This document shows, one piece after another, positions 1 through 6,488 of a stretch of DNA of 64,000 bases. The stretch comes from Paradesertivirga mongoliensis (GTDB taxonomy: Bacteria; Bacteroidota; Bacteroidia; Sphingobacteriales; Sphingobacteriaceae). Location: positions 62,001 to 126,000 of the forward strand of contig NZ_JAFMZO010000001.1 of NCBI RefSeq assembly GCF_024436395.1, in the 5' to 3' direction. Each line of letters opens with the position of its first letter. Position 1 is the stretch's first letter. The position numbers and the translations under genes are program-made. The notes below the pieces were generated by a model. It was given only the letters and a program-made list of their open reading frames with translations, was not told the origin of the DNA and ran no database searches.

Positions 1-1084
1 CGCTAATTTTCAAGTCATTGTTAATTCGGAATAAATACCTTTCATAATCATAATTATCATAGAAAGCGCCCGACTTATTGTATCCCAGAGATGCTTTTGT
101 TTTCACTTTGTCGGTACCCATGGTAAACACGAGGTCGTGGCGTACTCTCGGTGCATATGAATTCGTCATTACTTCTTTCTGCCAGTCTGTATTAAAGAAA
201 GGAAATCTGTTCAAATTCTTCGCCAAACTGTCTGCAAACCCTGTGATCCACCCGTTAGGAAATGGTCCAGCCGTAGCACCGTCATTCATAGCCTGCTCAT
301 TGAAATAACGCATGTAATCCGGACTGCTGGTATACTCGGGTAATGCCGTAGGCTTCTGCAAACCATATTCAAAGTTATAGTCAAAACTACTCTGTCCTGC
401 TTTGGCTCGCTTCGTTGTTACCAGTACCACACCGGCTGCCCCCCTTGAACCGTAAATAGAAGCAGATGCAGCATCTTTCAATACGGTAATATTCTCTACG
501 TCACCGGGATTTACATTATCGATATTTGAATTTGGAATTCCGTCTACAATAAATAAAGGAGCGTTGGTACCTATCGTCGTTATCCCTCTGATCAGCACAT
601 TAGATCCGGCTCCGGGGGCGCCACTGTTACGAGTTACAGAAACTCCAGACATTGTACCTTGTAAAGCCTCAGAAATTTGAACTGTACGCCTGTCACCAAC
701 ATCCTTGGCACTAATGGATGAAACTGATCCCGTTACATCCTTTTTCCTTTGTGTTCCATATCCCACTACTACCACTTCTTCCAGATTCTTAGATTCGGTC
801 ATCATCCCAATCACCAGAGGTTGATCTGTAATTTCTGATATCTGTTCCTGATAGCCGACAAATGTGACGACTAGAATTTTGGCGTCAGCGGGCGCAGTAA
901 TTCTAAAATCTCCCCGCTCGTTGCTAGTGGCAGTAGTCCTGGAGCCCTCTAGCTTGATAGTAGCCCCGGCAATCGGAACTTTTGTTCTTGCATCAAGCAC
1001 TTTGCCCTCCACTGTTTTTGTCTGTGCCTGAACTGTATAATGCAGCCCGAACAACAGTAATAAAACTAATAATGATTGCTTCAT
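1..1084 (-). CDS. SusC/RagA-type TonB-linked outer-membrane receptor, 5' part only
   Basis: I translated this by eye from an ATG at 1084; the frame stays open for 361 codons to the left edge, so the C-terminal beta-barrel is outside the window. Residues 1-20 are a Sec signal peptide ending VQA before Q21. Residues about 22-105 form a carboxypeptidase-regulatory-like beta-sandwich, followed by the TonB-box-like EEVVVVGYGTQ and a plug domain with the SusC signatures LFIVDGIP and SIYGSRGAAGVVLVTTK. SusC proteins import oligosaccharides across the outer membrane together with a SusD lipoprotein, powered by TonB; a susD gene would be expected just beyond the left edge. The gene is divergent from the LacI-type regulator at 1762, which is a likely controller. 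Family call is firm; the substrate is unknown. Confidence 0.93.
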   Translation of the reverse strand, partial: MKQSLLVLLLLFGLHYTVQAQTKTVEGKVLDARTKVPIAGATIKLEGSRTTATSNERGDFRITAPADAKILVVTFVGYQEQISEITDQPLVIGMMTESKNLEEVVVVGYGTQRKKDVTGSVSSISAKDVGDRRTVQISEALQGTMSGVSVTRNSGAPGAGSNVLIRGITTIGTNAPLFIVDGIPNSNIDNVNPGDVENITVLKDAASASIYGSRGAAGVVLVTTKRAKAGQSSFDYNFEYGLQKPTALPEYTSSPDYMRYFNEQAMNDGATAGPFPNGWITGFADSLAKNLNRFPFFNTDWQKEVMTNSYAPRVRHDLVFTMGTDKVKTKASLGYNKSGAFYDNYDYERYLFRINNDLKIS

Positions 1085-1698
1085 AATAAAACTTAATTAG
1101 TTACTTTAAATTGTTTAGAAAGATTGTTACTTGACATTCTGGTATTCGTTTAATTGAAGTGACCTAAAATTGCAAAGCGCACTATAAGTGCAATCTAGAA
1201 TAGCTCTCGTTTGCCTTACCTGATTTTAGTTCACCTATATCTAATTCCTGAGCAAGGCTCAGTAAACTCTTTATACTTTAATTAGCCTAAGAAACTAAGT
1301 AAGCGTTAACAAAACCCTGCACAAACCGAACATCGACGTTTTCTGCTCTCAATTCCAGTGAAGCGGCAATGCTAACTCACCGTTTACGTTTTTAGCTGCT
1401 CCGGTAAAAGGTCTCTGAAATTTCAGGAAGGGCTACCGGCTAAGGCAAGCTCCATTCATCCTATACCACAGCTCTAATATTATTCTATGAGCGGACGTTT
1501 AACCACAAAAAGTAGTGAAACCTGAGTAGTGATTTTTTCATATGTTATTAATTAAGTTTTAATTGGTTTGCAATTGCATTAATATAGGATCCCTCATTTC
1601 CATTTTATTAATTACAAGCTAAACCTATAGTTTTAAGCATAAAAAACCAACATCTGGATGCCGGATGGAAGCATTTTTTCTATCGCAATCGTTTGTGT

Positions 1699-1712
1699 TA
1701 TCGATTTCGATA
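1699..1712. promoter_or_regulatory. Palindrome, candidate operator (TATCGA-TT-TCGATA)
   Basis: A perfect inverted repeat with 6-base arms and a 2-base centre. It lies 14 bases upstream of the candidate -7 element and 50 bases upstream of the regulator's ATG, a position suited to autoregulation. LacI-family proteins bind short palindromes as dimers. Assignment as the operator is inference from position and symmetry. Confidence 0.4.
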
Positions 1713-1725
1713 GATAGAAATATTT

Positions 1726-1733
1726 TAAATTTG
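1726..1733 (+). promoter_or_regulatory. Candidate -7 element TAAATTTG of the regulator gene
   Basis: TAAATTTG matches the Bacteroidota primary-sigma -7 consensus TAnnTTTG. A near -33 element, TTTC at 1705-1708, sits 17 bases upstream and overlaps the palindrome, so a bound repressor would block it. The distance to the start codon is about 28 bases. Confidence 0.4.
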
Positions 1734-1761
1734 TAAGCCAATTAATATTAAATCGAGAGCT

Positions 1762-2931
1762 ATGCCACGCGTCAAATGTCCAAAGTGCAATAAGGTCGAA
1801 ACTATTTTAAGATCTGGATTTATCAGAAAAAAACAACGCTATTTTTGTAAAGAGTGTAACTATAATTTCACGCTCAATCATGAAAACAGGAAGGCAAAAA
1901 ACAAATCGAGAAAAAATTATCAGACAACCATATTGGATATAGGTAAGGCAATGGGTATATCCGCAACTACCGTCAGCCGGGCGTTACATGATCATCCCGA
2001 TATTAGTCTTTCTACAAAAATCTCTGTCAAAGAAATGGCCATTGCCATGGATTACCATCCGAATTTATTAGCGCGAAGTTTTGCCAACAGTCAAAGTCAA
2101 ACAGTCGGTGTTATTATTCCAAATTTAGAAGCAACGTTCTTTTCGTCTATGTTAGGCGGTGTACAAAAAGTTGCATCGCAAAACGGGTACAAGGTTTTGA
2201 TGTGCCAGTCGAATGAAGAATATTTAAATGAAGTAGAAAATGTGCACCTTTTAATGGATAGTCGTGTTGACGGCTTGCTTATTTGTCATTCAATAGAGAC
2301 CACTAATTTTGACCATGTTAATATTTATCGAAAAAGAGGAATTCCGATTATTAACTTTTATCGCGTAAACAAAGATTCTGAAACTATTAGTGTCGTTGCT
2401 AAAAATACAGAAGGAGCTGAATTGGTTATTGAGCACCTTTTGAATCAGGGGTGCAAAAAGATAGGTATAATTTTGGGGCCGAGATCACTTCTGATAACAG
2501 AAGAGCGGCTTAAGGGCTATTTAAACATTCATAAAAAACACCTAATAGAAATAGAGCAGTCCATGATCGCCTATACCGACTATACTTACAACAGCATAAT
2601 TGAAATCGTTGATCGTTGGTTAGATATGAAAGAACGACCAGATGCGATATTTTGTATTTCTGACCGTACAGCCATATATGTCATCCGGCATCTGAGAAAG
2701 AAGAACATTCAAATCCCCGCTGAGATCGCTGTAGCTGGTTTCGGCAATGATCTTATGGGTGAATTGATAGAACCGGGCCTGACAACCTATGATGTACAAA
2801 CGTCGAAAATTGGAGAAACCTCAATGCAGATGTTTTTAGATCAAGTGAAAAACGAATTTGGACAGATAACAAAAGTACATACCATTGAAGGACACCTCGT
2901 CGTAAGGGAATCAAGCCTAAAGCAGAAATAA
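1762..2931 (+). CDS. LacI-type transcription regulator with N-terminal zinc ribbon
   Basis: This 389-residue protein has three parts. Residues 1-40 carry a CPKC...CKEC zinc ribbon (C6, C9, C29, C32) with the RKKQRYFCKECNYNF pattern seen in IS1-type transposase N-termini. Residues about 55-105 form a LacI helix-turn-helix (ILDIGKAMGISATTVSRAL) and hinge helix region (YHPNLLARSFANSQ). Residues about 115-385 form a periplasmic-binding-protein-like sensor beginning TVGVIIPN. Normal LacI proteins start directly with the HTH, so the ribbon is an addition of about 50 residues that may alter or extend DNA binding. The gene is divergent from susC and probably controls that glycan-uptake locus. The ligand is not deducible. 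Confidence 0.9.
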   Translation: MPRVKCPKCNKVETILRSGFIRKKQRYFCKECNYNFTLNHENRKAKNKSRKNYQTTILDIGKAMGISATTVSRALHDHPDISLSTKISVKEMAIAMDYHPNLLARSFANSQSQTVGVIIPNLEATFFSSMLGGVQKVASQNGYKVLMCQSNEEYLNEVENVHLLMDSRVDGLLICHSIETTNFDHVNIYRKRGIPIINFYRVNKDSETISVVAKNTEGAELVIEHLLNQGCKKIGIILGPRSLLITEERLKGYLNIHKKHLIEIEQSMIAYTDYTYNSIIEIVDRWLDMKERPDAIFCISDRTAIYVIRHLRKKNIQIPAEIAVAGFGNDLMGELIEPGLTTYDVQTSKIGETSMQMFLDQVKNEFGQITKVHTIEGHLVVRESSLKQK

Positions 2932-3431
2932 GTTTTCTTACTTATGTTACCAGCTTATTCAGCTCCGCTAGGCCTCCTTTCCCGGATCGGGATCGCTTAA
3001 ACTCTATTAATTCCCTGATAAGCGTTTTTTTGCTGAAACAATCCTAAGTTTTCAAAGGATTTGATTTACTTCCCCTATTCGCTGAATAGAAGTCGGAATA
3101 ACGGTTTAAATACGGCACCTTCGATAAAATCACCTTTGCTTCCGATATTTATTAATATTTAAAATGCCGGAATGCTCATGATAATACAAGAAAGCTTGCT
3201 TTTAGAAAATAAACGTCATCGTAAGTGGGCTTCATTCCCCAAGGAGACACTCTCGGAATCCACAAATAGCAGACCGAGAACTAAGATAATTTTGGACGGT
3301 GCACACAGATGTGCACAAATAAAATATAGCCATAGACTAGTCAGGTCTCCATCTGAAACCGCAAAGGTTATCCTAAAGAAATATTTTCCGTTATCAGAGG
3401 CGTTTTTGTGCAAATTTTGTGCACATAAAGA
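2932..3431. other. Intergenic region without a supported gene
   Basis: About 500 bases between the LacI-type gene and the tRNA-like array. A 91-codon plus-strand frame (3172-3447) and a minus-strand frame (3216-3515) exist, but both run into the terminator hairpin or tRNA-like sequence and neither looks like a known family, so I do not call them. The only structure seen is a weak terminator at 2994-3031 and a short repeat of TGTGCAC-like words near 3300-3320 and 3410-3425. Confidence 0.5.
2994..3031 (+). terminator. Weak candidate terminator of the LacI-type gene
   Basis: CGCTTA (2994-2999) pairs with TAAGCG (3019-3024) across a 19-base loop and is followed by seven T. The stem is short and the loop long, so this is tentative. 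Confidence 0.35.
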
Positions 3432-3455
3432 AGCCCCACTTGGGTAAGTGGGGCT
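3432..3455 (-). terminator. Hairpin following tRNA-like copy 1
   Basis: AGCCCCACTT (3432-3441) pairs perfectly with AAGTGGGGCT (3446-3455) over a 4-base loop. Read on the minus strand it lies 18 bases past the 3' end of the tRNA-like element at 3474 and is followed by a mixed TTCTTTATG stretch. A 10-bp GC-rich stem with a modest T tract fits an intrinsic terminator. Confidence 0.55.
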
Positions 3456-3473
3456 AACTGCTTGGCTATCAAG

Positions 3474-3549
3474 CTCCCGAAGCTGGGCTCGAACCAGCGA
3501 CCCTCCCGATTTCACATCGGGATGCTCTAACCATCTGAGCTATTCTAAT
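3474..3549 (-). pseudogene. Degenerate tRNA-like element, copy 1
   Basis: Read on the minus strand this matches the nearby tRNA-Asn through the D arm, variable loop, T arm (GCTGG-TTCGAGC-CCAGC) and the 3' acceptor strand TTCGGGA plus G. The 5' acceptor strand is ATTAGAA instead of TCCCGAA, leaving only three Watson-Crick pairs. The anticodon arm differs from tRNA-Asn: stem TCCCG/CGGGA with a 9-base loop ATGTGAAAT, or a 6-bp stem with a 7-base loop lacking U33. It therefore looks like a decayed or non-canonical tRNA. With U33 aligned, the triplet in the anticodon position would read GTG, but I do not assign an amino acid. Confidence 0.65.
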
Positions 3550-3564
3550 GTGTATCGCATAAAA

Positions 3565-3588
3565 AAACCCCACATTTCTGTGAGGTTT
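3565..3588 (-). terminator. Strong terminator after tRNA-like copy 2
   Basis: AAACCCCAC (3565-3573) pairs with GTGAGGTTT (3580-3588), one C-A mismatch, 6-base loop. On the minus strand the stem runs into seven T (from the A tract at 3561-3567). It begins only three bases beyond the 3' end of the tRNA-like element at 3592, as expected for a tRNA transcription unit. Confidence 0.7.
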
Positions 3589-3591
3589 CTG

Positions 3592-3666
3592 CTCCCGAAG
3601 CTGGGCTCAAACCAGCGACCCTCCCGATTTTACATCGGGATGCCTAACCAGCTGAGCTAGCAAATT
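3592..3666 (-). pseudogene. Degenerate tRNA-like element, copy 2
   Basis: A second tRNA-like sequence, sharing with copy 1 the unusual anticodon arm (stem TCCCG/CGGGA, loop ATGTAAAAT) and with tRNA-Asn the T arm and 3' acceptor strand. The D loop has lost one base (TTAGGC instead of TTAGAGC), the T loop reads TTTGAGC, and the 5' acceptor strand (AATTTGC) cannot pair with TTCGGGA. It cannot fold a normal acceptor stem, so I call it a pseudogene. The presence of its own strong terminator suggests it was once a full transcription unit. Confidence 0.65.
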
Positions 3667-3714
3667 TCTATCGCACTTTCCTTATCTCGCCCTCAAAAAA
3701 CGACATTAAACAAG

Positions 3715-3745
3715 AAAGCCTTCTTAGAGATTCTAAGAAGGCTTT
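3715..3745. terminator. Perfect 14-bp hairpin terminator
   Basis: AAAGCCTTCTTAGA (3715-3728) pairs perfectly with TCTAAGAAGGCTTT (3732-3745) around a 3-base loop. A and T flanks on both arms let it act in either direction. It stands between tRNA-Asn and tRNA-like copy 2. Confidence 0.7.
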
Positions 3746-3764
3746 ACTAATACCCTAAAACAGA

Positions 3765-3794
3765 AAAGCCCCTCAGTTCACACTGAGAGGCTTT
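3765..3794 (-). terminator. Terminator of tRNA-Asn
   Basis: AAAGCC plus CTCAGT on the left arm pairs with ACTGAG plus GGCTTT on the right arm, with one C-A mismatch and a 4-base loop. On the minus strand it ends in GGGGCTTTTCTG and starts 7 bases after the tRNA 3' end. Confidence 0.7.
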
Positions 3795-3801
3795 CTCTAA
3801 G

Positions 3802-3875
3802 CTCCCGAAGCTGGGCTCGAACCAGCGACCCTCTGATTAACAGTCAGATGCTCTAACCAGCTGAGCTATTCGGGA
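3802..3875 (-). tRNA. tRNA-Asn (GTT)
   Basis: A 74-base cloverleaf read on the minus strand: acceptor TCCCGAA/TTCGGGA, discriminator G, D arm GCTC...GAGC, anticodon stem TCTGA/TCAGA with loop CTGTTAA (U33, anticodon GTT), variable loop GGGTC, and T arm GCTGG-TTCGAGC-CCAGC. All stems pair and all lengths are standard. CCA is not encoded. A terminator follows at 3765-3794, and two degenerate relatives lie further downstream on the same strand. Confidence 0.93.
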
Positions 3876-3981
3876 ATTCCTGGTTATGAAACAAGTTAAA
3901 CTTGTCTCCCGTTTGGGAATGCAATAGTCGGGATTTTAAATTATTTATGCAATATTTGTGTTCAATTTTTTTGAAATATTT

Positions 3982-4902
3982 ATGAGCTTAGTTGTTATCG
4001 GGACCGTAGCCTTTGATGCTATCGAAACTCCCTTCGGAAAAACAGACAAAATAGTGGGCGGAGCAGCTACTTACGCAGGTTTGGCAGCTTCTTACTTCTT
4101 TGATAAAGTTAAAATCGTTGGTGTGGTTGGTGATGATTTTCAGAGCGAAGACATTCAGGTTTTTAAAGATCATGGCATCGATGTGGAAGGTTTACAGATA
4201 AAAGAAGGCGAGAAATCATTTTTTTGGGCTGGAAAATATCATAACGACATGAATAGCCGCGACACTTTGGCTACAGAATTAAATGTTCTTGCAGATTTCG
4301 ATCCGATCATACCCGACTCTTACCAGGACTGTCAATACCTCCTTTTAGGAAACCTTACGCCTCAGATCCAGCAAACCACTATCAAGCGCCTGACTAATCG
4401 CCCGAAGCTCGTAGTACTCGACACCATGAACTTCTGGATGGATGTGGCCATGGACGATCTTCTCGAAACGCTGAAGCTTGTTGATGTTTTAACTATAAAC
4501 GACGCCGAGGCGCGGCAACTTTCTGGCGAATACTCTCTGGTGAAAGCCGCTAAAAAGATCCTTCAGATGGGGCCTAAATATCTTATCATTAAAAAAGGGG
4601 AGCATGGCGCTCTGCTTTTCAACGAGGATAAGATCTTCTCTGCACCTGCATTACCCTTAGCCGAAGTTTTCGATCCAACAGGCGCAGGCGACACCTTTGC
4701 CGGCGGATTTATCGGATATCTCGCCAAAGTAGGAACCATCAACTTTAACAACATGAAGAATGCGATAATCTATGGCTCGGCCCTGGCATCATTCTGTGTG
4801 GAGAAGTTTGGAACCGAAAGAATTAAAAATCTTACCGAAGAAGAAATTGCCGGAAGGATCAAAGAGTTTGTGAATCTGAGCAGCTTCGTAATCGAGCAAT
4901 AA
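3982..4902 (+). CDS. PfkB-family carbohydrate/nucleoside kinase
   Basis: A 306-residue ribokinase-fold kinase. The N-terminus (MSLVVIGTVAFDAIETPFG) is followed by the substrate-lid region GGAATYAGLAAS, and the C-terminal family signature DPTGAGDTFAGGF is present near residue 225-237, with the catalytic Asp in GAGD. Family members transfer phosphate from ATP to a sugar, sugar phosphate or nucleoside in the cytoplasm; the exact substrate cannot be read from the sequence. I use the ATG at 3982 because an upstream frame begins with GTG at 3958 and adds only a poorly conserved hydrophobic extension. It is monocistronic and convergent with the carotenoid operon, with a shared terminator. Confidence 0.9.
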   Translation: MSLVVIGTVAFDAIETPFGKTDKIVGGAATYAGLAASYFFDKVKIVGVVGDDFQSEDIQVFKDHGIDVEGLQIKEGEKSFFWAGKYHNDMNSRDTLATELNVLADFDPIIPDSYQDCQYLLLGNLTPQIQQTTIKRLTNRPKLVVLDTMNFWMDVAMDDLLETLKLVDVLTINDAEARQLSGEYSLVKAAKKILQMGPKYLIIKKGEHGALLFNEDKIFSAPALPLAEVFDPTGAGDTFAGGFIGYLAKVGTINFNNMKNAIIYGSALASFCVEKFGTERIKNLTEEEIAGRIKEFVNLSSFVIEQ

Positions 4903-4939
4903 AAAAATATGCAGTTGGCACATTACTTGGCCAGCTGCA
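4903..4939. terminator. Bidirectional terminator between PfkB kinase and carotenoid operon
   Basis: TGCAGTTGGC (4910-4919) pairs with GCCAGCTGCA (4930-4939), one G-T wobble. On the minus strand it is followed by seven T, placing it 13 bases after the stop of the cytochrome b5-like gene. On the plus strand the tail TTACTTT is weaker. Confidence 0.7.
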
Positions 4940-4951
4940 TTACTTTAACAC

Positions 4952-5188
4952 TTAAGGTGCTAATCTTCCTATCGCTTTAAACCTTTCAAAAACCGATATG
5001 GTATGCGGAGCATCTTTTAGCTCCTCACTGAGGTCCTGCCCGGCCCAATGTTCGTAATGCTTGCCGTTTTGCCACAGCCTGCTGGTCGAAACATCATAGA
5101 TCACCCCCGCATATGCAATCCAGATTTCCGGCTTGTCTTGCCCGTTACGAAGGGAAAGCTGTTTCCTGGTATAAACTGGCAGCTCCAT
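4952..5188 (-). CDS. Small cytochrome b5-like haem/steroid-binding domain protein
   Basis: A 78-residue single-domain protein. The core WIAYAGVIYDVSTSRLW followed by HYEHWAGQDLSEELKDAPH (H44, H47, H62) matches free-standing cytochrome b5-like proteins of bacteria and archaea; haem ligation by these His residues is inferred. There is no signal peptide or membrane helix, so it should be cytoplasmic. Its ATG shares a base with the stop codon of the lycopene cyclase gene (TGATG at 5190-5186), which implies translational coupling and a joint role. It could donate electrons to a carotenoid-modifying enzyme such as a hydroxylase or ketolase, but none is visible in the window. Confidence 0.8.
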   Translation of the reverse strand: MELPVYTRKQLSLRNGQDKPEIWIAYAGVIYDVSTSRLWQNGKHYEHWAGQDLSEELKDAPHTISVFERFKAIGRLAP

Positions 5189-5871
5189 CAGGCAGATTGA
5201 CTCTTTTGTTTAAAGAATTCAAAAAATATCACATTGAGCAGTAACATAGCCAGCGAATAAAAATGATCTTCAAATGGAATGGTACCAACCCTGAATCCGA
5301 GGTTTTCCGCATCATTATATAGCACAATAGGTATGGAGGTCAAAATTCCATTAACCACATAAAAGGGCGCCAAAGACACCAGGTAGGCCAAATAAAATCG
5401 ACCCATATAGGGCGGGCGCTTTAACAGTAAATAAATACAAAGAGCCAGCAGCAAGCCAAAGGTGATCAGAGTATAAACGCGACCGGAAAAAAAGATGAGC
5501 ATAGCTATCGAGAGGACCAATAAAACTAACGTGATGGAAGTGCTCGCAGCTTTGAGAACATCTCTTTTTACATAGTAATTAAGGCATTCGTATATAAATA
5601 AGCAGGCGAAAGGCACTGTAACAAAAAACAAGATCTCTTCTAACGGAAGGTTTAATATATAGAGGCCAATAACGTACTCCGGATTAAAAGACCACACATC
5701 ATATATGGTAAAAAGATAATCCCAGAAAAGAAAAAGCCCGCCTGTTATAATTAATCCCGGAAAAATATGTCGCCAGTTTTTAATAAAACGAACCCGTTTA
5801 TCGAACGAAAGTACAACAGGGAAAAAGAGTGTGAAAAAATTAATAAGCAGGTAAGTGAGGTGTTTATCCAT
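5188..5871 (-). CDS. Lycopene cyclase, CrtYcd-type fused membrane protein
   Basis: A 227-residue polytopic membrane protein with about six or seven hydrophobic helices and two repeats of the lycopene cyclase domain. The signature PLEEILFFVTVPFACLFIYE (about residues 75-95) holds the conserved PxEE motif; the second half has the partner motif near residues 195-205 (IPFEDHFYSLAMLLL). Enzymes of this class cyclise the ends of lycopene to beta-ionone rings, giving gamma- or beta-carotene, at the cytoplasmic membrane. The gene overlaps the upstream hypothetical by 8 bases and the downstream cytochrome b5-like gene by one base. The divergent crtI supplies the substrate. Confidence 0.88.
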   Translation of the reverse strand: MDKHLTYLLINFFTLFFPVVLSFDKRVRFIKNWRHIFPGLIITGGLFLFWDYLFTIYDVWSFNPEYVIGLYILNLPLEEILFFVTVPFACLFIYECLNYYVKRDVLKAASTSITLVLLVLSIAMLIFFSGRVYTLITFGLLLALCIYLLLKRPPYMGRFYLAYLVSLAPFYVVNGILTSIPIVLYNDAENLGFRVGTIPFEDHFYSLAMLLLNVIFFEFFKQKSQSA

Positions 5872-6382
5872 TATTAATCGACTCGTCCAAGATAGCGATT
5901 TCCTGCGGCTTGCATCGCTCCGTCTCTTTCATGAATTTAAGCAGATTTAACAGAAGTGGTTTATCCATGGCACCGAATCTTCTCTGCTTGGAGAGTTCAA
6001 TAATTTTTTTCCGGTCGGACTCAAGATGCTGACTGTATCCCAAAAAAGATGGTATGTAATGCTCGATACTGAATCTCAAAAACCTGATTTCCAGATCATC
6101 CTGACTTTTAGCAACAGCAGAGTTCAGAATTTTCATTCCATTTCTGAGATAGCTTAATTTGTTATACGGATTTATTGCATGTCGGGCTTTAACGGCTTGT
6201 GAGATCCCGAAATAGGCCATTATGAGGGGCTCTGAAGAATTGATCTTCTTAAGCTTGTTGTAAAACTTCTCGGCAGCTTTACCGTCATTTACAGCAGCAT
6301 AATATTCTTTCCGGATTTGCGGAAGATCATTGGCAGACACTAACCCTGGAAAAAACAGAAACAGAGCAATCAATCTTATCAT
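5864..6382 (-). CDS. Secreted hypothetical protein at the head of the carotenoid operon
   Basis: I do not recognise this 172-residue protein. It has a short signal peptide (MIRLIALFLFFPGLVSA) and then a largely alpha-helical, charged body resembling helical-repeat (TPR-like) architecture, with pairs such as FYNKLKKINSSEPLIMAYFGISQAVKARHAI split over predicted helices. It should be periplasmic or surface anchored. It is the first gene of the minus-strand operon, overlaps the lycopene cyclase gene by 8 bases, and faces crtI across a 106-base divergent promoter region. Similar small genes next to lycopene cyclase occur in related genera, as far as I recall, but no function is established. Confidence 0.75.
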   Translation of the reverse strand: MIRLIALFLFFPGLVSANDLPQIRKEYYAAVNDGKAAEKFYNKLKKINSSEPLIMAYFGISQAVKARHAINPYNKLSYLRNGMKILNSAVAKSQDDLEIRFLRFSIEHYIPSFLGYSQHLESDRKKIIELSKQRRFGAMDKPLLLNLLKFMKETERCKPQEIAILDESINNG

Positions 6383-6488
6383 GGAAATATAACGTATTTA
6401 CTATACTCGATAGTTTCGTATTATCTTAAAAATACCGCGGCATGAACAAAAAACAATTTAGATACGCTTCTTTTTTACATTTACGCCA

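Larger units (their letters stand above)
1085..1761. other. Divergent intergenic region, no gene seen
   Basis: This 677-base spacer lies between the divergent susC-like gene and the zinc-ribbon LacI regulator. No convincing reading frame or RNA gene is visible. It is AT-rich near both ends. The only structures I can support are a perfect inverted repeat at 1699-1712 and a Bacteroidota-type -7 element at 1726-1733, both on the regulator side. I could not find a matching -7 element for the susC side. Confidence 0.6.

Noticed and set aside
78..308. Plus-strand frame inside the susC-like gene
   Set aside because: It is antisense to a clear SusC coding frame and has no independent support.
1762..1881. 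Insertion-sequence remnant suggested by the zinc ribbon
   Set aside because: The ribbon is in frame with an intact LacI gene, and no transposase catalytic domain or terminal inverted repeats are visible.
3172..3447. 91-codon plus-strand frame next to the tRNA-like array
   Set aside because: It has no recognisable family, ends within the 3432-3455 hairpin and overlaps a competing minus-strand frame; it looks like chance.
3474..3875. tRNA-like copies as attachment-site duplications of a mobile element
   Set aside because: Element insertion would copy the tRNA 3' end unchanged, but the copies have a different anticodon arm, and no integrase or transfer genes lie nearby.
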